A stretch of 64,000 bases of DNA from Bog-752 sp963799395 (GTDB lineage Bacteria > Actinomycetota > Thermoleophilia > UBA2241), in NCBI GenBank assembly GCA_963799395.1, contig CAWCWZ010000053.1, positions 1 through 64,000 on the forward strand, in the 5' to 3' direction. Under the pieces are notes generated by a model. That model was not told the DNA's origin and did no database searches. It saw nothing but the letters and a program-made list of their open reading frames with translations. A program made the translations under genes and the position numbers. Each line of letters opens with the position of its first letter. Position 1 is the first letter of the stretch. Below, one piece after another: positions 52,059-61,618 of this stretch.

Positions 52059-55000
52059 TCAGGTCACTCCCGCCTCGTGGTCGATCTCTTCCTCGGCCAT
52101 ACGGGCGCTTACGACCTGCGACGTGCCGTCCGCCCCCATGGTCACCCCGTAGAGCAGGTCGGCCGCCTCCATCGTGCGCTTCTGATGGGTGATGATCAGG
52201 AACTGGGTTCGTTCCCGGTACTCGCGCACGAGCGAGACGAACAGGCCGATGTTCAAGTCGTCGAGCGCCGCTTCGACTTCGTCCAGGATGTAGAAGGGGC
52301 AGGTCTTCGAGAGCAGCAGCGCGAGCAGGAAGGCAAGCGACACGAGCGAGCGCTCGCCGCCCGACAGCAGGGCCAGCTTGCGGCCGAGCTTGCGCGCCGG
52401 CTTGACCTCGATCGCGATCCCCGAAGGCTCGTCGCCCTCGCCCGGCACCGCCGCGAGGCGACCGTCGCCCCCGGGGAACAGGATGCCCACCATGTGGGCG
52501 AAGTGGCCCTGCACGACCGCGAAGGTCTCGTCGAAGTCGGCCTCGATGCGCAGGGTGAGCTCGGCGATGAGCGACTCGGTCTCGTCGAGCGAGCGCTCGA
52601 GGTCGCGGCGCTGCTCGCGCAGGAACTCGACGTGCTCCGACAGGCGGGCGCATTCGGCCTCGGCCAGGGGGTTGACCGGACCGACGCCGTCGCGGCGCCG
52701 TTCGAGGCGCTCGAGACGATCCCGCAGCACCGCTGCCTCGTCGTCGCTCCGCGGCCCCTCGAAGCTGCTGATCTCGAGCGCCGTCGATACCTCTTCGAAG
52801 CGCGTCGCGACCTCGAGACGGCGCTCCTCGAGACGGGCGACGGCCACCTGAGCCGCTCCCCGCCCTTCACCCAGCTCGTCGATCTCGCGGCGCAGAGCCA
52901 CCTCTTCTTCGGCCAGACGCCGGGCGGCCACCCTGTCGCGGACGCGCCCTTCGGCCTCGCGGGCTTCGTCGCCGAGCCGCGCGATGAGCGGCTCGACCCC
53001 GGCCTGCAGCGCCGCGAGCGCGGCGGCGACGTCGGCACAGGCCGCCGCCGCCCCGGGGACGCCCTCGAGCCTGGCGTCGAGCTCCCGCAGGCGGGCGCGC
53101 GCGCCGTCGGCCCGGCGCTCGGCGCGGCTCCGCTCATCGGCTGCGCGCTGCTCGCGCGCGCGCCGTTCATCGAGCTCGATGCGCGCCCGCGTGAGCAGCC
53201 CGAGAGCGTCGAGATGGACGGCCTCGGCCGTGGCGCTCACCTGTTCGCATTCGGCCACCGCCTCGCGCGCAGCGGCCACGTCGCCGGCGAGCGCCTCGGC
53301 GCGTTCGGCGAGCGCGTCGAGCTCGCCGTCGAGAGTCTCGGCCTCGGCCGTGGCGGTGGCGAGCGCCTCGGCCAGACGGCCCGAGCGCTCGTCCGCAGCC
53401 CGATGCTCGGCCGCGACCGCCGTCTCGCGGCGCCGGGCTCTGCTCGCAAGCCGCCGCGGCATTCTCGAGCGCGCTGGCGGCGGCGGCGCGGGCGCCGTCG
53501 AGCGCCTCAGCGCTCGCCCGCGCCCGCGCCGCCGCCGCCGTCTCGCGAGCCTCGGTCGCCTTGAGCGCGTCGCGGCGCTCGACGAGCCCCTCGACGCGCG
53601 CCCGCCGTTCGATGACGAGCGCCGCCGGCACGCCCGCCGCCAGGCCGAGCTGCCCGGTCGACGGCCTGTAGTAGGAACCGTCGCGCATGACCGCGAGGCC
53701 CTGGAAGGAGTCGGGCACGGCCGTCAGGTCGTCGACCACGACCACCTCGGCGAGGACCCGCTCGAGATGCTCGCCGGCGTCGACCGTGATCTTGTCGATG
53801 AGCGGCAGCGCCCCCGGAAAGGCGCCCGCCGCGGCGTCGCCGTGGCGGCGCACCGGCGCGAGCAGCCGCACCAGACGCACGCCCGCCGAGCGCAGCGCCT
53901 CCAGCAACGACCACTGGTCCTGCCCGCCCTCGACGGCGAGCGCGCCGGGGTGCTGGGCGAGCGCCGCACCGAGCGCCAGCTCGTAGCCGCGCTCGCAGCT
54001 GACCGCCGCGGACAGCTCGACCACGCCGTGATACCGATCGGCCACGGCGAGGACATCGGCATCGACCTCGCGCAGTTCGGCAAGCGACGCGCCGGCGTGC
54101 TCGAGGTCGGCCTCGACCCCCTCGCGCTCGGCGGCGATCCGCCGCCAGGTCGACGTCGCCTCGGCGAGCGACGTGGCCGCCGCCGCCGCCGCGGCCGCCG
54201 CCGCCTCGGCGGACGTCTCGGCGGCGGCCATCAGGGCCGCTGCCTCAGCGAGCGCCGTCTGGGCGGCCCGCTCGTCGGCGAGGAGCGCGGCGCCGGCCGC
54301 GTCGGTGGCCGCGAGGTCGGCGACCAGACGCTCGCGGTCGGCCTGGACCACCGCGCGCCGCTCTCCCCCGCGCCCGCTCCGGGCGGTGATCGTCTCGAGC
54401 TCGATCTCGAGACGTCCGCGCGCGGCGCGCCAGTCAGCAAGCTCGCCGCGCGCCGCCGAAAGTCGCGCGGCCGCTTCGGTCTGCGCCGCCTCGGCGGCCG
54501 CCAGCGCCGCTTCGCACACCTCGAGACCGGCGCCGGCGGCAGACGCGCTCGGTGTGACGCCGTTCTCAAGCTCGGCAGCGAGGCTCTCGCGCTCGGATTC
54601 GGCCGCGCGGCGCACCTCGTCCAGGAGGGCGCCGCGCTGCTCGATCAGTCTGTGACAACCGGCGAGGCGGTCGCCCAGGTAGCGCGCCCTCAGGGCCCGT
54701 CCGGCGCGACGCTCGCGTTCAGCCGCGTCACGCGCGAACGACTCCTCCTCGGTCAGGCGCGCCTGTTCGGCGCGCGCCAGGCGTTCGATCGATCGCCGCG
54801 CGGCGAGCCGCCACGTCGGCGAGTGTCGCGCGCTCCTCGGCGAGGCGCTCGTCGAGGGCCTCGAGCTCGCCGGCCAGTAGCCGGCCGCGGGTCTCGGCCA
54901 TCTCGCGCTCGATGCCGCGCAGCGTCTCGGCGGCGTTCGCCTGGCGGCGCAAGGGCGTGAGTTGCAGGCCCGCCTCGCGCTCGAGGTCGTGGGCCCGTTC

Positions 55001-55564
55001 GAGGTTGCGTCGGACCTCTCGCAACTTGATCTCGGAGCGCTCGCGACGCCGTTTGTAGCGGCCGAGGCCGGCGGCCTCTTCGACGAGCGCGCGGCGCTCG
55101 TACGGCTTGGCCGCGAGGAGCGTCTCGACCTTCCCCTGGCCGATGATGGAGTGCATCTCGCGCCCGAGACCTAGCTCGGCGGTGAGCTCGACCACGTCGG
55201 CCAGGCGGCAGGCCGCCCGGTTGATGGTGTAGGTCGTCTCGCCGCCGCGCACGACCCGCCGGCCGATGCTCACCTCGGGCGTGGGCACCGAAAGGGCCCC
55301 GTCGGAGTTGTCGAAGGTGAGCTCGACCTCGGCGGCCGCGGCGGCGCGCCGGCCGTCGCTGCCGGCGAAGATCACGTCCTGCATGGACGTGCCGCGGATG
55401 CTCGTGGGGCTCTGCTCGCCGAGCACCCACATGACGGCGTCGGCGATGTTGCTCTTGCCGCTGCCGTTCGGCCCGATCACGACGGCGACGCCGGGTTCGA
55501 AGACCAGCTCGGTCTGCCGCGAGAACGACTTGAAGCCCTTCATGCGCAGCGAGCGCAGGTACAC
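52059..55564 (-). CDS. smc: Chromosome segregation protein SMC, two frame disruptions
   Basis: About 1170 codons. The N-terminal ATPase part reads LRMKGFKSFSRQTEL, VVIGPNGSGKSNIADAVMWVLGE and the Q-loop SIIGQGKVE. Long Ala/Glu/Arg coiled coils flank a hinge near 53620-54040. The C-terminal lobe has LLSGGERSLVSLAFLLAL (signature) and FYILDEVEAALDD (Walker B). Frame changes occur near 54790 and 53448 and each is cured by dropping one base. SMC organises and separates chromosomes with ScpA/ScpB. It starts 6 bp after rnc. Confidence 0.93.
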
Positions 55565-55570
55565 CCTCGG

Positions 55571-56557
55571 TTACACCCCGCCGTTCGACGAGGGACCGTC
55601 GGGACGAGGTCCTTCGCGCGCCTCGCCGCCCGCCGCGCCGCCGGTGTCGCCGCCGTCGACGGCCTCGTAGAGGCGCTCGTCGGCCGGCGGAGTCTCGGGC
55701 GGATCGTCGCCCGCGACGCCGGCCGTGAGCAGACGATCAGCGGATGGCGCGTCGTTGGACGGACCGACCGCGAGTCGGCCCGCCGGCGCCTCCGGCCCGG
55801 CGCCGCCGGCCAGGGACCCGGCCGTCCCGTCTTCGGCGCCGTTCCTGCGCCGGCCCCGCAGGCGCACGCGCCGGCGCTTTGGCCGGGCCGTGCTGCGCAG
55901 CTCGCGCAGCGCTTCGGCCGCGGCGTCCTGCTCGGCGCGCTTCTTGCTGGCTCCCACGCCGCGTCCGATCGCGAGGCCGTCGACCACCGCTTCGAGGACG
56001 AACTCGCGCGCATGCGGCGGACCGATCGTCTCGACGAGACGGTACGACACGGCGCGGCCCGTCTTGGCGAGCTGCTCCTGCAGCTCGGTCTTGAAGTCGA
56101 CGTAGCTGCCTTCGGCGAACGAGATGTGTTCGGTGAACGCTTCGATGACGGCGGGACGCACGACGTCGAGGCCGTACGTGAGGTAGATGGCTCCGATGAG
56201 CGATTCGGTCATGTCGGCGAGGATGTTCTCGTTGCCGACGAGCTGATCGAGCTCGGTCGCATCGTGGCCAGCCCCGAAGCGCCGCACGAAGACCGGCAGG
56301 CCCAGCCTCGTGGCGACCTTCGCGCAGGTGGCGCGGCTCACGACGTAGGCCCGCAGGCGCGCGAGACTGCCTTCGGAGTGCTCGGGAAAGCGCCGGTAGA
56401 GCTCGGTCGTCACGGCGAGACTGAGGACGCTGTCGCCGAGGAACTCGAGGCGCTCGTACGAGCGGCCACGCTCCGCCACCCATGACGAGTGCGTGAAGAC
56501 CTGGCGCAACAGCCCGTCGTCGAGCTGCTCCGCCAGAGCCAGCAGACGCCATACCAT
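55571..56557 (-). CDS. rnc: Ribonuclease III with an extended C-terminal tail
   Basis: 328 residues, about 100 more than usual. The RNase III domain shows HSSWVAERGRSYERLEFLGDSVLSL (signature with catalytic acidic residues) and the second acidic site ILADMTESLIGAIYL. A dsRNA-binding domain follows (about 155-225, GASKKRAEQDAAAEAL). Beyond it come a basic patch (RPKRRRVRLRGRRR) and a Gly/Ala/Pro/Asp-rich tail of about 85 residues with no fold. It cuts double-stranded RNA, including rRNA precursors. Confidence 0.94.
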   Translation of the reverse strand: MVWRLLALAEQLDDGLLRQVFTHSSWVAERGRSYERLEFLGDSVLSLAVTTELYRRFPEHSEGSLARLRAYVVSRATCAKVATRLGLPVFVRRFGAGHDATELDQLVGNENILADMTESLIGAIYLTYGLDVVRPAVIEAFTEHISFAEGSYVDFKTELQEQLAKTGRAVSYRLVETIGPPHAREFVLEAVVDGLAIGRGVGASKKRAEQDAAAEALRELRSTARPKRRRVRLRGRRRNGAEDGTAGSLAGGAGPEAPAGRLAVGPSNDAPSADRLLTAGVAGDDPPETPPADERLYEAVDGGDTGGAAGGEAREGPRPDGPSSNGGV

Positions 56558-56658
56558 GTGTCTGTTCTCCCTAAGGAAGAGGGCCGACTCCCGACAGGAT
56601 CGCGCAGGAGACAGCCCCCGCTTCTGCGGCGTGACCGGCCGGCGGCCGGCCGCGAAAA

Positions 56659-56901
56659 CTAGCTCAGCCGCCCCATGACGAAGTCGACGGCGTCGCCGAC
56701 CGTCTTGATGCCGGCGGCTTCTTCGTCTGAGATCTTGATGCCGAACTTGTCTTCCATCGTCATGACAAGCTCCACGAGGTCGAGCGAATCGGTCTCGAGA
56801 TCCTCCTGGAAGCGCGCCTCAGGCGTGACCTTTTCTTCGTCGACGCTGAGCGTCTCGACGAGGATCGACTTGACCTGCTCGAAGACTTCTTCCCTCGTCA
56901 T
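56659..56901 (-). CDS. acpP: Acyl carrier protein
   Basis: 80 residues. The phosphopantetheine Ser is in ETDSLDLVELVM, the standard DSLD motif. The surrounding acidic helices are typical. It carries acyl chains in fatty-acid synthesis. The order rnc-acpP-plsX on the minus strand matches the conserved cluster. A TGGTAGAGT promoter-like element is about 30 nt upstream. Confidence 0.97.
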   Translation of the reverse strand: MTREEVFEQVKSILVETLSVDEEKVTPEARFQEDLETDSLDLVELVMTMEDKFGIKISDEEAAGIKTVGDAVDFVMGRLS

Positions 56902-56931
56902 GCATCGACCTCCGGCTGAAGATTTGCGGCT

Positions 56932-56937
56932 ACTCTA
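56932..56937 (-). promoter_or_regulatory. Extended -10 element for acpP
   Basis: TGGTAGAGT on the minus strand, hexamer 56937-56932. It is identical to the element before rplS. The leader would be about 25 nt. Confidence 0.35.
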
Positions 56938-56986
56938 CCAGAACCCCAAGGCGGTGCAACACGACCGCCGACGCCGCCCGGGTGCG

Positions 56987-57994
56987 TCATCCGGCCGTCG
57001 TGGGCTGCTCGGCGTCGGCGCCCAGACGCCGGGCGATCGTCGGCAGCAGCTCGCTCGTCACGCCTCGCGAGGCCGTGCGGATGCCGTTGGCGACGCCCCC
57101 CGCGTGAGAGCTGCCGTGCCCCACGATCATGGGCCGCCGCAGGCCCAGCAGGTAGGCGCCGCCGTACTGCTCGGGGTCGAGCGCCTCGCCGATGCGCTTG
57201 AGGTCGCGCGACATGACGGCGGCGCCGATCTTGGCGCGCAGCGAGCCGAGGACCGCGTTGCGGATCTCGCCGACGATCGTGCGGGCGGTGCCTTCGAACA
57301 CCTTGAGGGCGACGTTGCCGGTGAAGCCGTCGGCGACGACGACGTCGACCGTGTGGCGAGTGAGGTCGCGCCCTTCGACGTTGCCGAAGAAGTTGATCTG
57401 CGGGTCGGCCGCCATGAGCTTGTGGGCCTCGATCACGAGCTGGGTGCCCTTGGTCGGCTCCTCGCCGATCGACAGGAGGCCGACGCTGGGCCGCTCGATG
57501 CCCAGCATCTCCTGGGCGAAGACCTGACCCAGAACGGCGAACTGGCGCAGCGCTTCGGGCCGCACCTCGGCGTTGGCGCCGGCGTCGAGGAAGACCACGG
57601 GCAGGGGCACGGCCGGCAGGAGGGTGCACAGCGCCGGCCGCAGGACGCCCCTGATGCGGTGGACGTGCAGCAGGCCGGCCGCCAGGGCCGCACCGGTGTT
57701 GCCCATCGACACGAAGGCGTCGGCGCGACCGTCGGCCACGAGACGGGCGGCGACCACGAGCGACGACTGCGGCCGGCCACGCACGGCTTCGACCGGCTCG
57801 TCGCCCGAGCCGATGCTGTCGGCGGCCGGCACGATCTCGACGTGCGGGTGGCCGGCCGCCGGCAGGAGTCCGCGCAGCGTGTCTTCGGGGCCGACGAGCA
57901 GGACGTGCAGCAGATCGCCGGCCGCCTCGAGGGCGCCTTCGACGACGGCCTCGGGCGCGTTGTCGCCGCCCAGGGCGTCGACCGCCACGCGCAC
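56987..57994 (-). CDS. plsX: Phosphate acyltransferase PlsX
   Basis: 335 residues from GTG 57994, chosen because RVAVDALGGDNAP is the family start. DAFVSMGNTGAALA and VVADGFTGNVALKVFEGTA are signatures, and GSSHAGGVANGI lies near the end. It makes acyl-phosphate from acyl-ACP for phospholipid synthesis, which fits the neighbouring acpP. GTG 57997 is an equal alternative. Confidence 0.94.
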   Translation of the reverse strand: MRVAVDALGGDNAPEAVVEGALEAAGDLLHVLLVGPEDTLRGLLPAAGHPHVEIVPAADSIGSGDEPVEAVRGRPQSSLVVAARLVADGRADAFVSMGNTGAALAAGLLHVHRIRGVLRPALCTLLPAVPLPVVFLDAGANAEVRPEALRQFAVLGQVFAQEMLGIERPSVGLLSIGEEPTKGTQLVIEAHKLMAADPQINFFGNVEGRDLTRHTVDVVVADGFTGNVALKVFEGTARTIVGEIRNAVLGSLRAKIGAAVMSRDLKRIGEALDPEQYGGAYLLGLRRPMIVGHGSSHAGGVANGIRTASRGVTSELLPTIARRLGADAEQPTTAG

Positions 57995-58067
57995 CACGAC
58001 GCCGGGCTTCTGGGCGGTCAACGCCGCGTGGATGTCGTGAGGGGTGAGGACCTTGGCCAAGAGCGCG

Positions 58068-59129
58068 CTACCGGCTGAGATCGGAGACGAGACGGTCGAG
58101 GTCGATGTTGGCCGAGATCTCGTCGACGATGAGCTCGATCTTGCGCTTGTCGTGCACACCGAGGCGCCCGAACAGGCGCCGGATGCCGTCGATCGCGGTG
58201 ACCGTGTCGGTGGCCACCGAGACGACGGGGACACCGAGCTCCTCGGCGCGGGCCAGCACGGCCGGGCTGGGGATGTAGCTGCCGGTCAGAACGACGGCGG
58301 CGGTGGGCGTGTCGAGCGCCGCCAGGATGATCTCGGCCCGGTCTCCGCCGACCACGACGACCTTGTTGGCGGCGCTGCGGAAGTAGGGCATGGCGTGCTC
58401 GGGGCTCATCGCCCCGATCACGTAGGTCTCGGCCAGGGCATCGCTGTGCTCCTCGCCGCAGAGGTAGGTCGCGCCGAGCGCGGCGGCGATCTCGGTCACG
58501 GTCACCGCGGCGAGCCGCTGGCTGGCCGGCAGCACACCGTAGGTGGTGATGTCCTGCTCGGCCAGGAAGCGGGTGTACTCGCCGCGCACGAGAGCCAGGC
58601 GCGACTCGGGCACCATGTTGAAGACCGCCCCCAGCAGCCGCTGCCTGAGGCCGTCCTTGACGTAGCAGATGTCGTCGAGCAGGCGAGCGCCGGCGAACCG
58701 GGCCACGATGACCGCTCCCAGGTCGAGCCGGGCCACCACGTCGGCGCCGCTGGCCTTGAGGAACCGGCCCTGCCAGATCTCGCCGAGACCCTCGCAGACG
58801 ACGACGTCGCGGCCCTCGCGCACGCGCTCGAAGGCGCTCGCCACCCTCGCCAGGGTATCGGCGTCGGAGCCCGCCAGAACCTCGTGCAGCGCGCCCTCGT
58901 CGAGAACGACCGGGCAGATGTCGGAGAGCGGCGTGTCGAGACCGAGGACGTCGGCCACGAAGCGGGCGTCGTCGTCGACGAGCTCGCCCGACGGGCCCTG
59001 CGGCATGATGCCGACGGGCTTGAAGTAGCCCGCGTCGAGACCGCGGGCGCGCAAAGCCAGGCACAAGCCGACCGAGAGGGTGGTCTTGCCTCCGCTCCCC
59101 TCGGTCGAGGCGATGTACAGCGATCTCAT
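58068..59129 (-). CDS. Phosphotransacetylase N-terminal-like protein (BioD-like ATPase + DRTGG domain)
   Basis: 353 residues. The N-terminal P-loop domain (about 1-200) starts LYIASTEGSGGKTTLSVGL, a BioD/CobB-type ATPase, with VVVCEGLGEI as the second strand. The C-terminal DRTGG domain (about 210-320) includes VVVGGDRAEIILAAL. This is the N-terminal regulatory half of long Pta enzymes without the acetyltransferase half. Such stand-alone proteins often lie near ackA/pta; neither is here. The role is unknown, perhaps nucleotide sensing. Confidence 0.85.
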   Translation of the reverse strand: MRSLYIASTEGSGGKTTLSVGLCLALRARGLDAGYFKPVGIMPQGPSGELVDDDARFVADVLGLDTPLSDICPVVLDEGALHEVLAGSDADTLARVASAFERVREGRDVVVCEGLGEIWQGRFLKASGADVVARLDLGAVIVARFAGARLLDDICYVKDGLRQRLLGAVFNMVPESRLALVRGEYTRFLAEQDITTYGVLPASQRLAAVTVTEIAAALGATYLCGEEHSDALAETYVIGAMSPEHAMPYFRSAANKVVVVGGDRAEIILAALDTPTAAVVLTGSYIPSPAVLARAEELGVPVVSVATDTVTAIDGIRRLFGRLGVHDKRKIELIVDEISANIDLDRLVSDLSR

Positions 59130-59184
59130 CTCGACAACCCCCGGCTCGAGGACGGCGACAGGGCGGGTTCGGGCCGCGCGGGCC

Positions 59185-59379
59185 CTACTTCTTCTTCTTC
59201 TCGACGTCGAGGGCGATGACTTCGCGGCCCTTGTAGGTGCCGCACTTGGGGCAGGCGCGGTGGGGCAGCTTGGGGCTCTTGCACTGCGGGCAGAAGCTCG
59301 CCGTCTCGACGCTGAGCTTGTGCTGAGCCCGGCGCGAGTCGCGCTTGCTCGACGAGGTCTTTCTCTTAGGAACTGGCAT
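59185..59379 (-). CDS. rpmF: Ribosomal protein L32 (zinc-binding form)
   Basis: 64 residues: PVPKRKTSSSKRDSRRAQHK start, then two CxxC pairs (CPQCKS and CPKCGTYKG) for zinc, and a Lys-rich end. It directly follows the DUF177 gene, as in most bacteria. The zinc-ribbon form suggests no need for a zinc-free paralogue, although one may lie elsewhere. Confidence 0.96.
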   Translation of the reverse strand: MPVPKRKTSSSKRDSRRAQHKLSVETASFCPQCKSPKLPHRACPKCGTYKGREVIALDVEKKKK

Positions 59380-59473
59380 CGTGTCTCACTTCTCGATTCG
59401 CGGACGCTCTACTTTACCGTTGCCGCGCGCTTCTGTCCAAACGGCGCGCCCGGCAAATCGCCGGCCGCGACCT

Positions 59474-59930
59474 TCAGTGGCCGTGCCCGGCGCCCGCTTC
59501 GTTTAAGTCGGCGCCGCACACCGGGCACAACCCGCGGCAGTCGTCGCGACACAGGATCTGCGGCGGCAGGGCTTCGGCTATGGTGTCGCGCACCCAGCGT
59601 TCGAGGTCGAGAAGGTAGCCGCGTACATACGGGTTCGTCGTCGGCGACGACCGACTCACCGTCGGTCACGTACTCGACGCAGGCGACGGGCACCTCGAGC
59701 GCGGCTTCGCCGAGACACCGCTGGCAGGGACCCCCCAACACCGCCACGCCGTCGCCGCGCAGCGTCAGGCGCCGGCCGACCCGCGAGACGCGCAGCTCGA
59801 GTTCGAGGCCGCCGCCGCTGACGTCGTACTCGAGGCCGGAGAGCGAGAACGGCGCGACGTCGCAGAACAGGCGGCGCGCGGCTTCGCTTTGCTCTCCGAA
59901 CGCGAGCGACCGCAGATTGAAACGGCGCAT
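59474..59930 (-). CDS. DUF177 / YceD-family protein, one frameshift
   Basis: The first part from ATG 59930 has RCLGEAALEVPVACVEYVTDG with PCQRC. The frame breaks near 59635 and resumes as NPYVRGYLLDLERWVRDTI and QILCRDDCRGLCPVCGADLN, the four-Cys motif of the family. The joined protein is about 150 residues. YceD homologues are thought to act in rRNA maturation and are almost always next to rpmF, as here. Confidence 0.87.
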
Positions 59931-59971
59931 GTCCGCAGGCTCTCCGCCAGCGCCCCGCCGGCCGTCACACC

Positions 59972-60439
59972 TTAGTCCTGCGACTCGGGGCCGATGGCCG
60001 GCGTCTGCAGACGCTCGCGCCCACGGCGCACGGCCGCCAGGAACTTGTCGAGGTTCACCTCGAGGTTGCCCAGCACTTCGTCGGCGTAGTCTTCGGCGCC
60101 CAGGCGGATCTCGCGCTCGCGCTCGCGGGCGTCTTCGACGATCTCGTGCGCCTGACGTTCGGCGACCCGCACGATCTCCTCCTGCGCGGCCATCTGCTCG
60201 GCCTTCTCTTTTGCCTCGGAGACGATGCGCTCGGACTCCTGTTTGGCCTCGGCCAGCATCTCCTGACGTTCCTTGACGATCCAGCGCGCCTGCTTGACCT
60301 CTTCGGGGATCGTGGAGCGCATCTGGTCGAGCAGGTCGTAGATCTCCTCACGATCGATCATCACGCTGTCGGTCAGGGGAACAGAGCGCGCGTTGTGAAT
60401 GAGGTCGTCCAACTTGTCGATCAGAACCAGCACATCCAT
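59972..60439 (-). CDS. DivIVA-like septation coiled-coil protein (SepIVA-like)
   Basis: 155 residues: a short N-terminal block (VLVLIDKLDDLIHNARSVPL, with VMIDREEIYDLLDQMR), then one continuous coiled coil (about 45-130, rich in Glu, Gln and Arg), and a short tail. In mycobacteria the same place next to the DUF177 gene holds SepIVA, a DivIVA-like protein of cell division and polar growth. The layout and context support that assignment; sequence identity cannot be judged here. Confidence 0.7.
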   Translation of the reverse strand: MDVLVLIDKLDDLIHNARSVPLTDSVMIDREEIYDLLDQMRSTIPEEVKQARWIVKERQEMLAEAKQESERIVSEAKEKAEQMAAQEEIVRVAERQAHEIVEDAREREREIRLGAEDYADEVLGNLEVNLDKFLAAVRRGRERLQTPAIGPESQD

Positions 60440-60465
60440 GCGGGCCTACCTCTCCTTCAAGGCGC

Positions 60466-60969
60466 TTACGCCTTTCGCGGGAACAGCTCGGCGAACCGTC
60501 GGGCCACCGGCGGTGGCACCAGGTCGTCGACCGACCCGCCGAACGTGGCGATCTCCTTCACGCCGCTCGAGCTCAGGAAGCTGTGCTCGGGCGAAGCCAT
60601 CATGAAGACAGTTTCGATATCGGGGGCCAGCTTCCTATTGAGCTGGGCCATGGCGAACTCGTACTCGAAGTCGGAGATGGCGCGCAGCCCCTTGAGGATG
60701 ACATTGGCCTCCCACCGCCGGGCGAACTCGACGACGAGCTCGTTGAAGCGGTCGACGTAGACGTTGGGGTAGTCGGCGAGGGCCTCGCGCAGGAAGGCGG
60801 CCCGCTCGGCCGAGGTGAACATGGTCTGCTTGCGGGTCGGGTACTCGATGAGCCCGACCACCACCCGCCGGAACGTGTGCGCGCCGCGTGTGATGATGTC
60901 GAGGTGACCCACCGTGACCGGATCGAAGGTCCCCGGACAGATGGCGGTGACGTTGCTCGGCACGCTCAC
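60466..60969 (-). CDS. coaD: Phosphopantetheine adenylyltransferase
   Basis: 167 residues from GTG 60969, which overlaps the rsmD stop (GTGA); GTG 60963 is also possible. AICPGTFDPVTVGHLDIITR holds the T/HxGH motif, LKGLRAISDFEYEFAMAQLN is the central family segment, and FLSSSGVKEIATFGG is the C-terminal nucleotide-binding motif. It adds AMP to phosphopantetheine in coenzyme A synthesis. The rsmD-coaD pair is classical. Confidence 0.96.
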   Translation of the reverse strand: MSVPSNVTAICPGTFDPVTVGHLDIITRGAHTFRRVVVGLIEYPTRKQTMFTSAERAAFLREALADYPNVYVDRFNELVVEFARRWEANVILKGLRAISDFEYEFAMAQLNRKLAPDIETVFMMASPEHSFLSSSGVKEIATFGGSVDDLVPPPVARRFAELFPRKA

Positions 60970-61571
60970 GACCTCGCTTGCAGGAATGTGACCCGTGTGT
61001 CGCCGTAGAACTTGACGCTCCGTTCGACGAGCGCCAGGCTCACGGCCTGACCCTTGGCCGTTTCGACCACGACCACCGCACCCGGACAAAGCACACCCGG
61101 CATTCGGACCGAGAGTTCGGGCTCGACTGCCGGGTACAGCGCGTAGGGCGCGTCTACGAGGACGAGATTATACAGTCTCGCGCCGGCAGCGTCAGCCTTG
61201 AGCGCCCGCCGGTAGTCGGCGGCGCTCACGCGCACGGCGCCGGCGGAGGCGCTCACGTGGGCGAGGTTCTGCCGCAGCACCCGAAGGGCCGCCGGAGCGC
61301 GCTCGACGAACGTGCACGAAGCGGCGCCGCGCGACAACGCCTCGATGCCGAGGGCGCCGCTGCCGGCGAACAGATCGAGGACGGCCATGCCCGAGAGCGG
61401 ACCCGCGCCGGCGTCGGCCGGCGACGCGCCGGCGGGTGGTGGAGCGCTCGCCAGCAGGGAGACGAGCACGTCGAAGATCGCCTCGCGCACGAGGTCGGAC
61501 GTGGGTCTCGTGGCGCGGCCGGCCGGCGCCGTCAGGCGCCGGCCGCGCCAGGCGCCGCCGACGACGCGCAT
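60966..61571 (-). CDS. rsmD: 16S rRNA (guanine966-N2)-methyltransferase
   Basis: 201 residues from ATG 61571, with GGAGGG upstream. VVGGAWRGRRLTAPAGRATRPTSD is the family opening. VLDLFAGSGALGIEALSRG binds SAM and LVDAPYAL is the (D/N)PPF-like catalytic motif; here it is DAPY rather than DPPY. A 15-residue Pro/Ala-rich insertion lies before the SAM motif. It methylates G966 of 16S rRNA. Confidence 0.92.
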   Translation of the reverse strand: MRVVGGAWRGRRLTAPAGRATRPTSDLVREAIFDVLVSLLASAPPPAGASPADAGAGPLSGMAVLDLFAGSGALGIEALSRGAASCTFVERAPAALRVLRQNLAHVSASAGAVRVSAADYRRALKADAAGARLYNLVLVDAPYALYPAVEPELSVRMPGVLCPGAVVVVETAKGQAVSLALVERSVKFYGDTRVTFLQARS

Positions 61572-61618
61572 CAGCTCGCCCTCCGGACTGTCGTCGCCCT
61601 GATCGCCGCACCCCCGAG

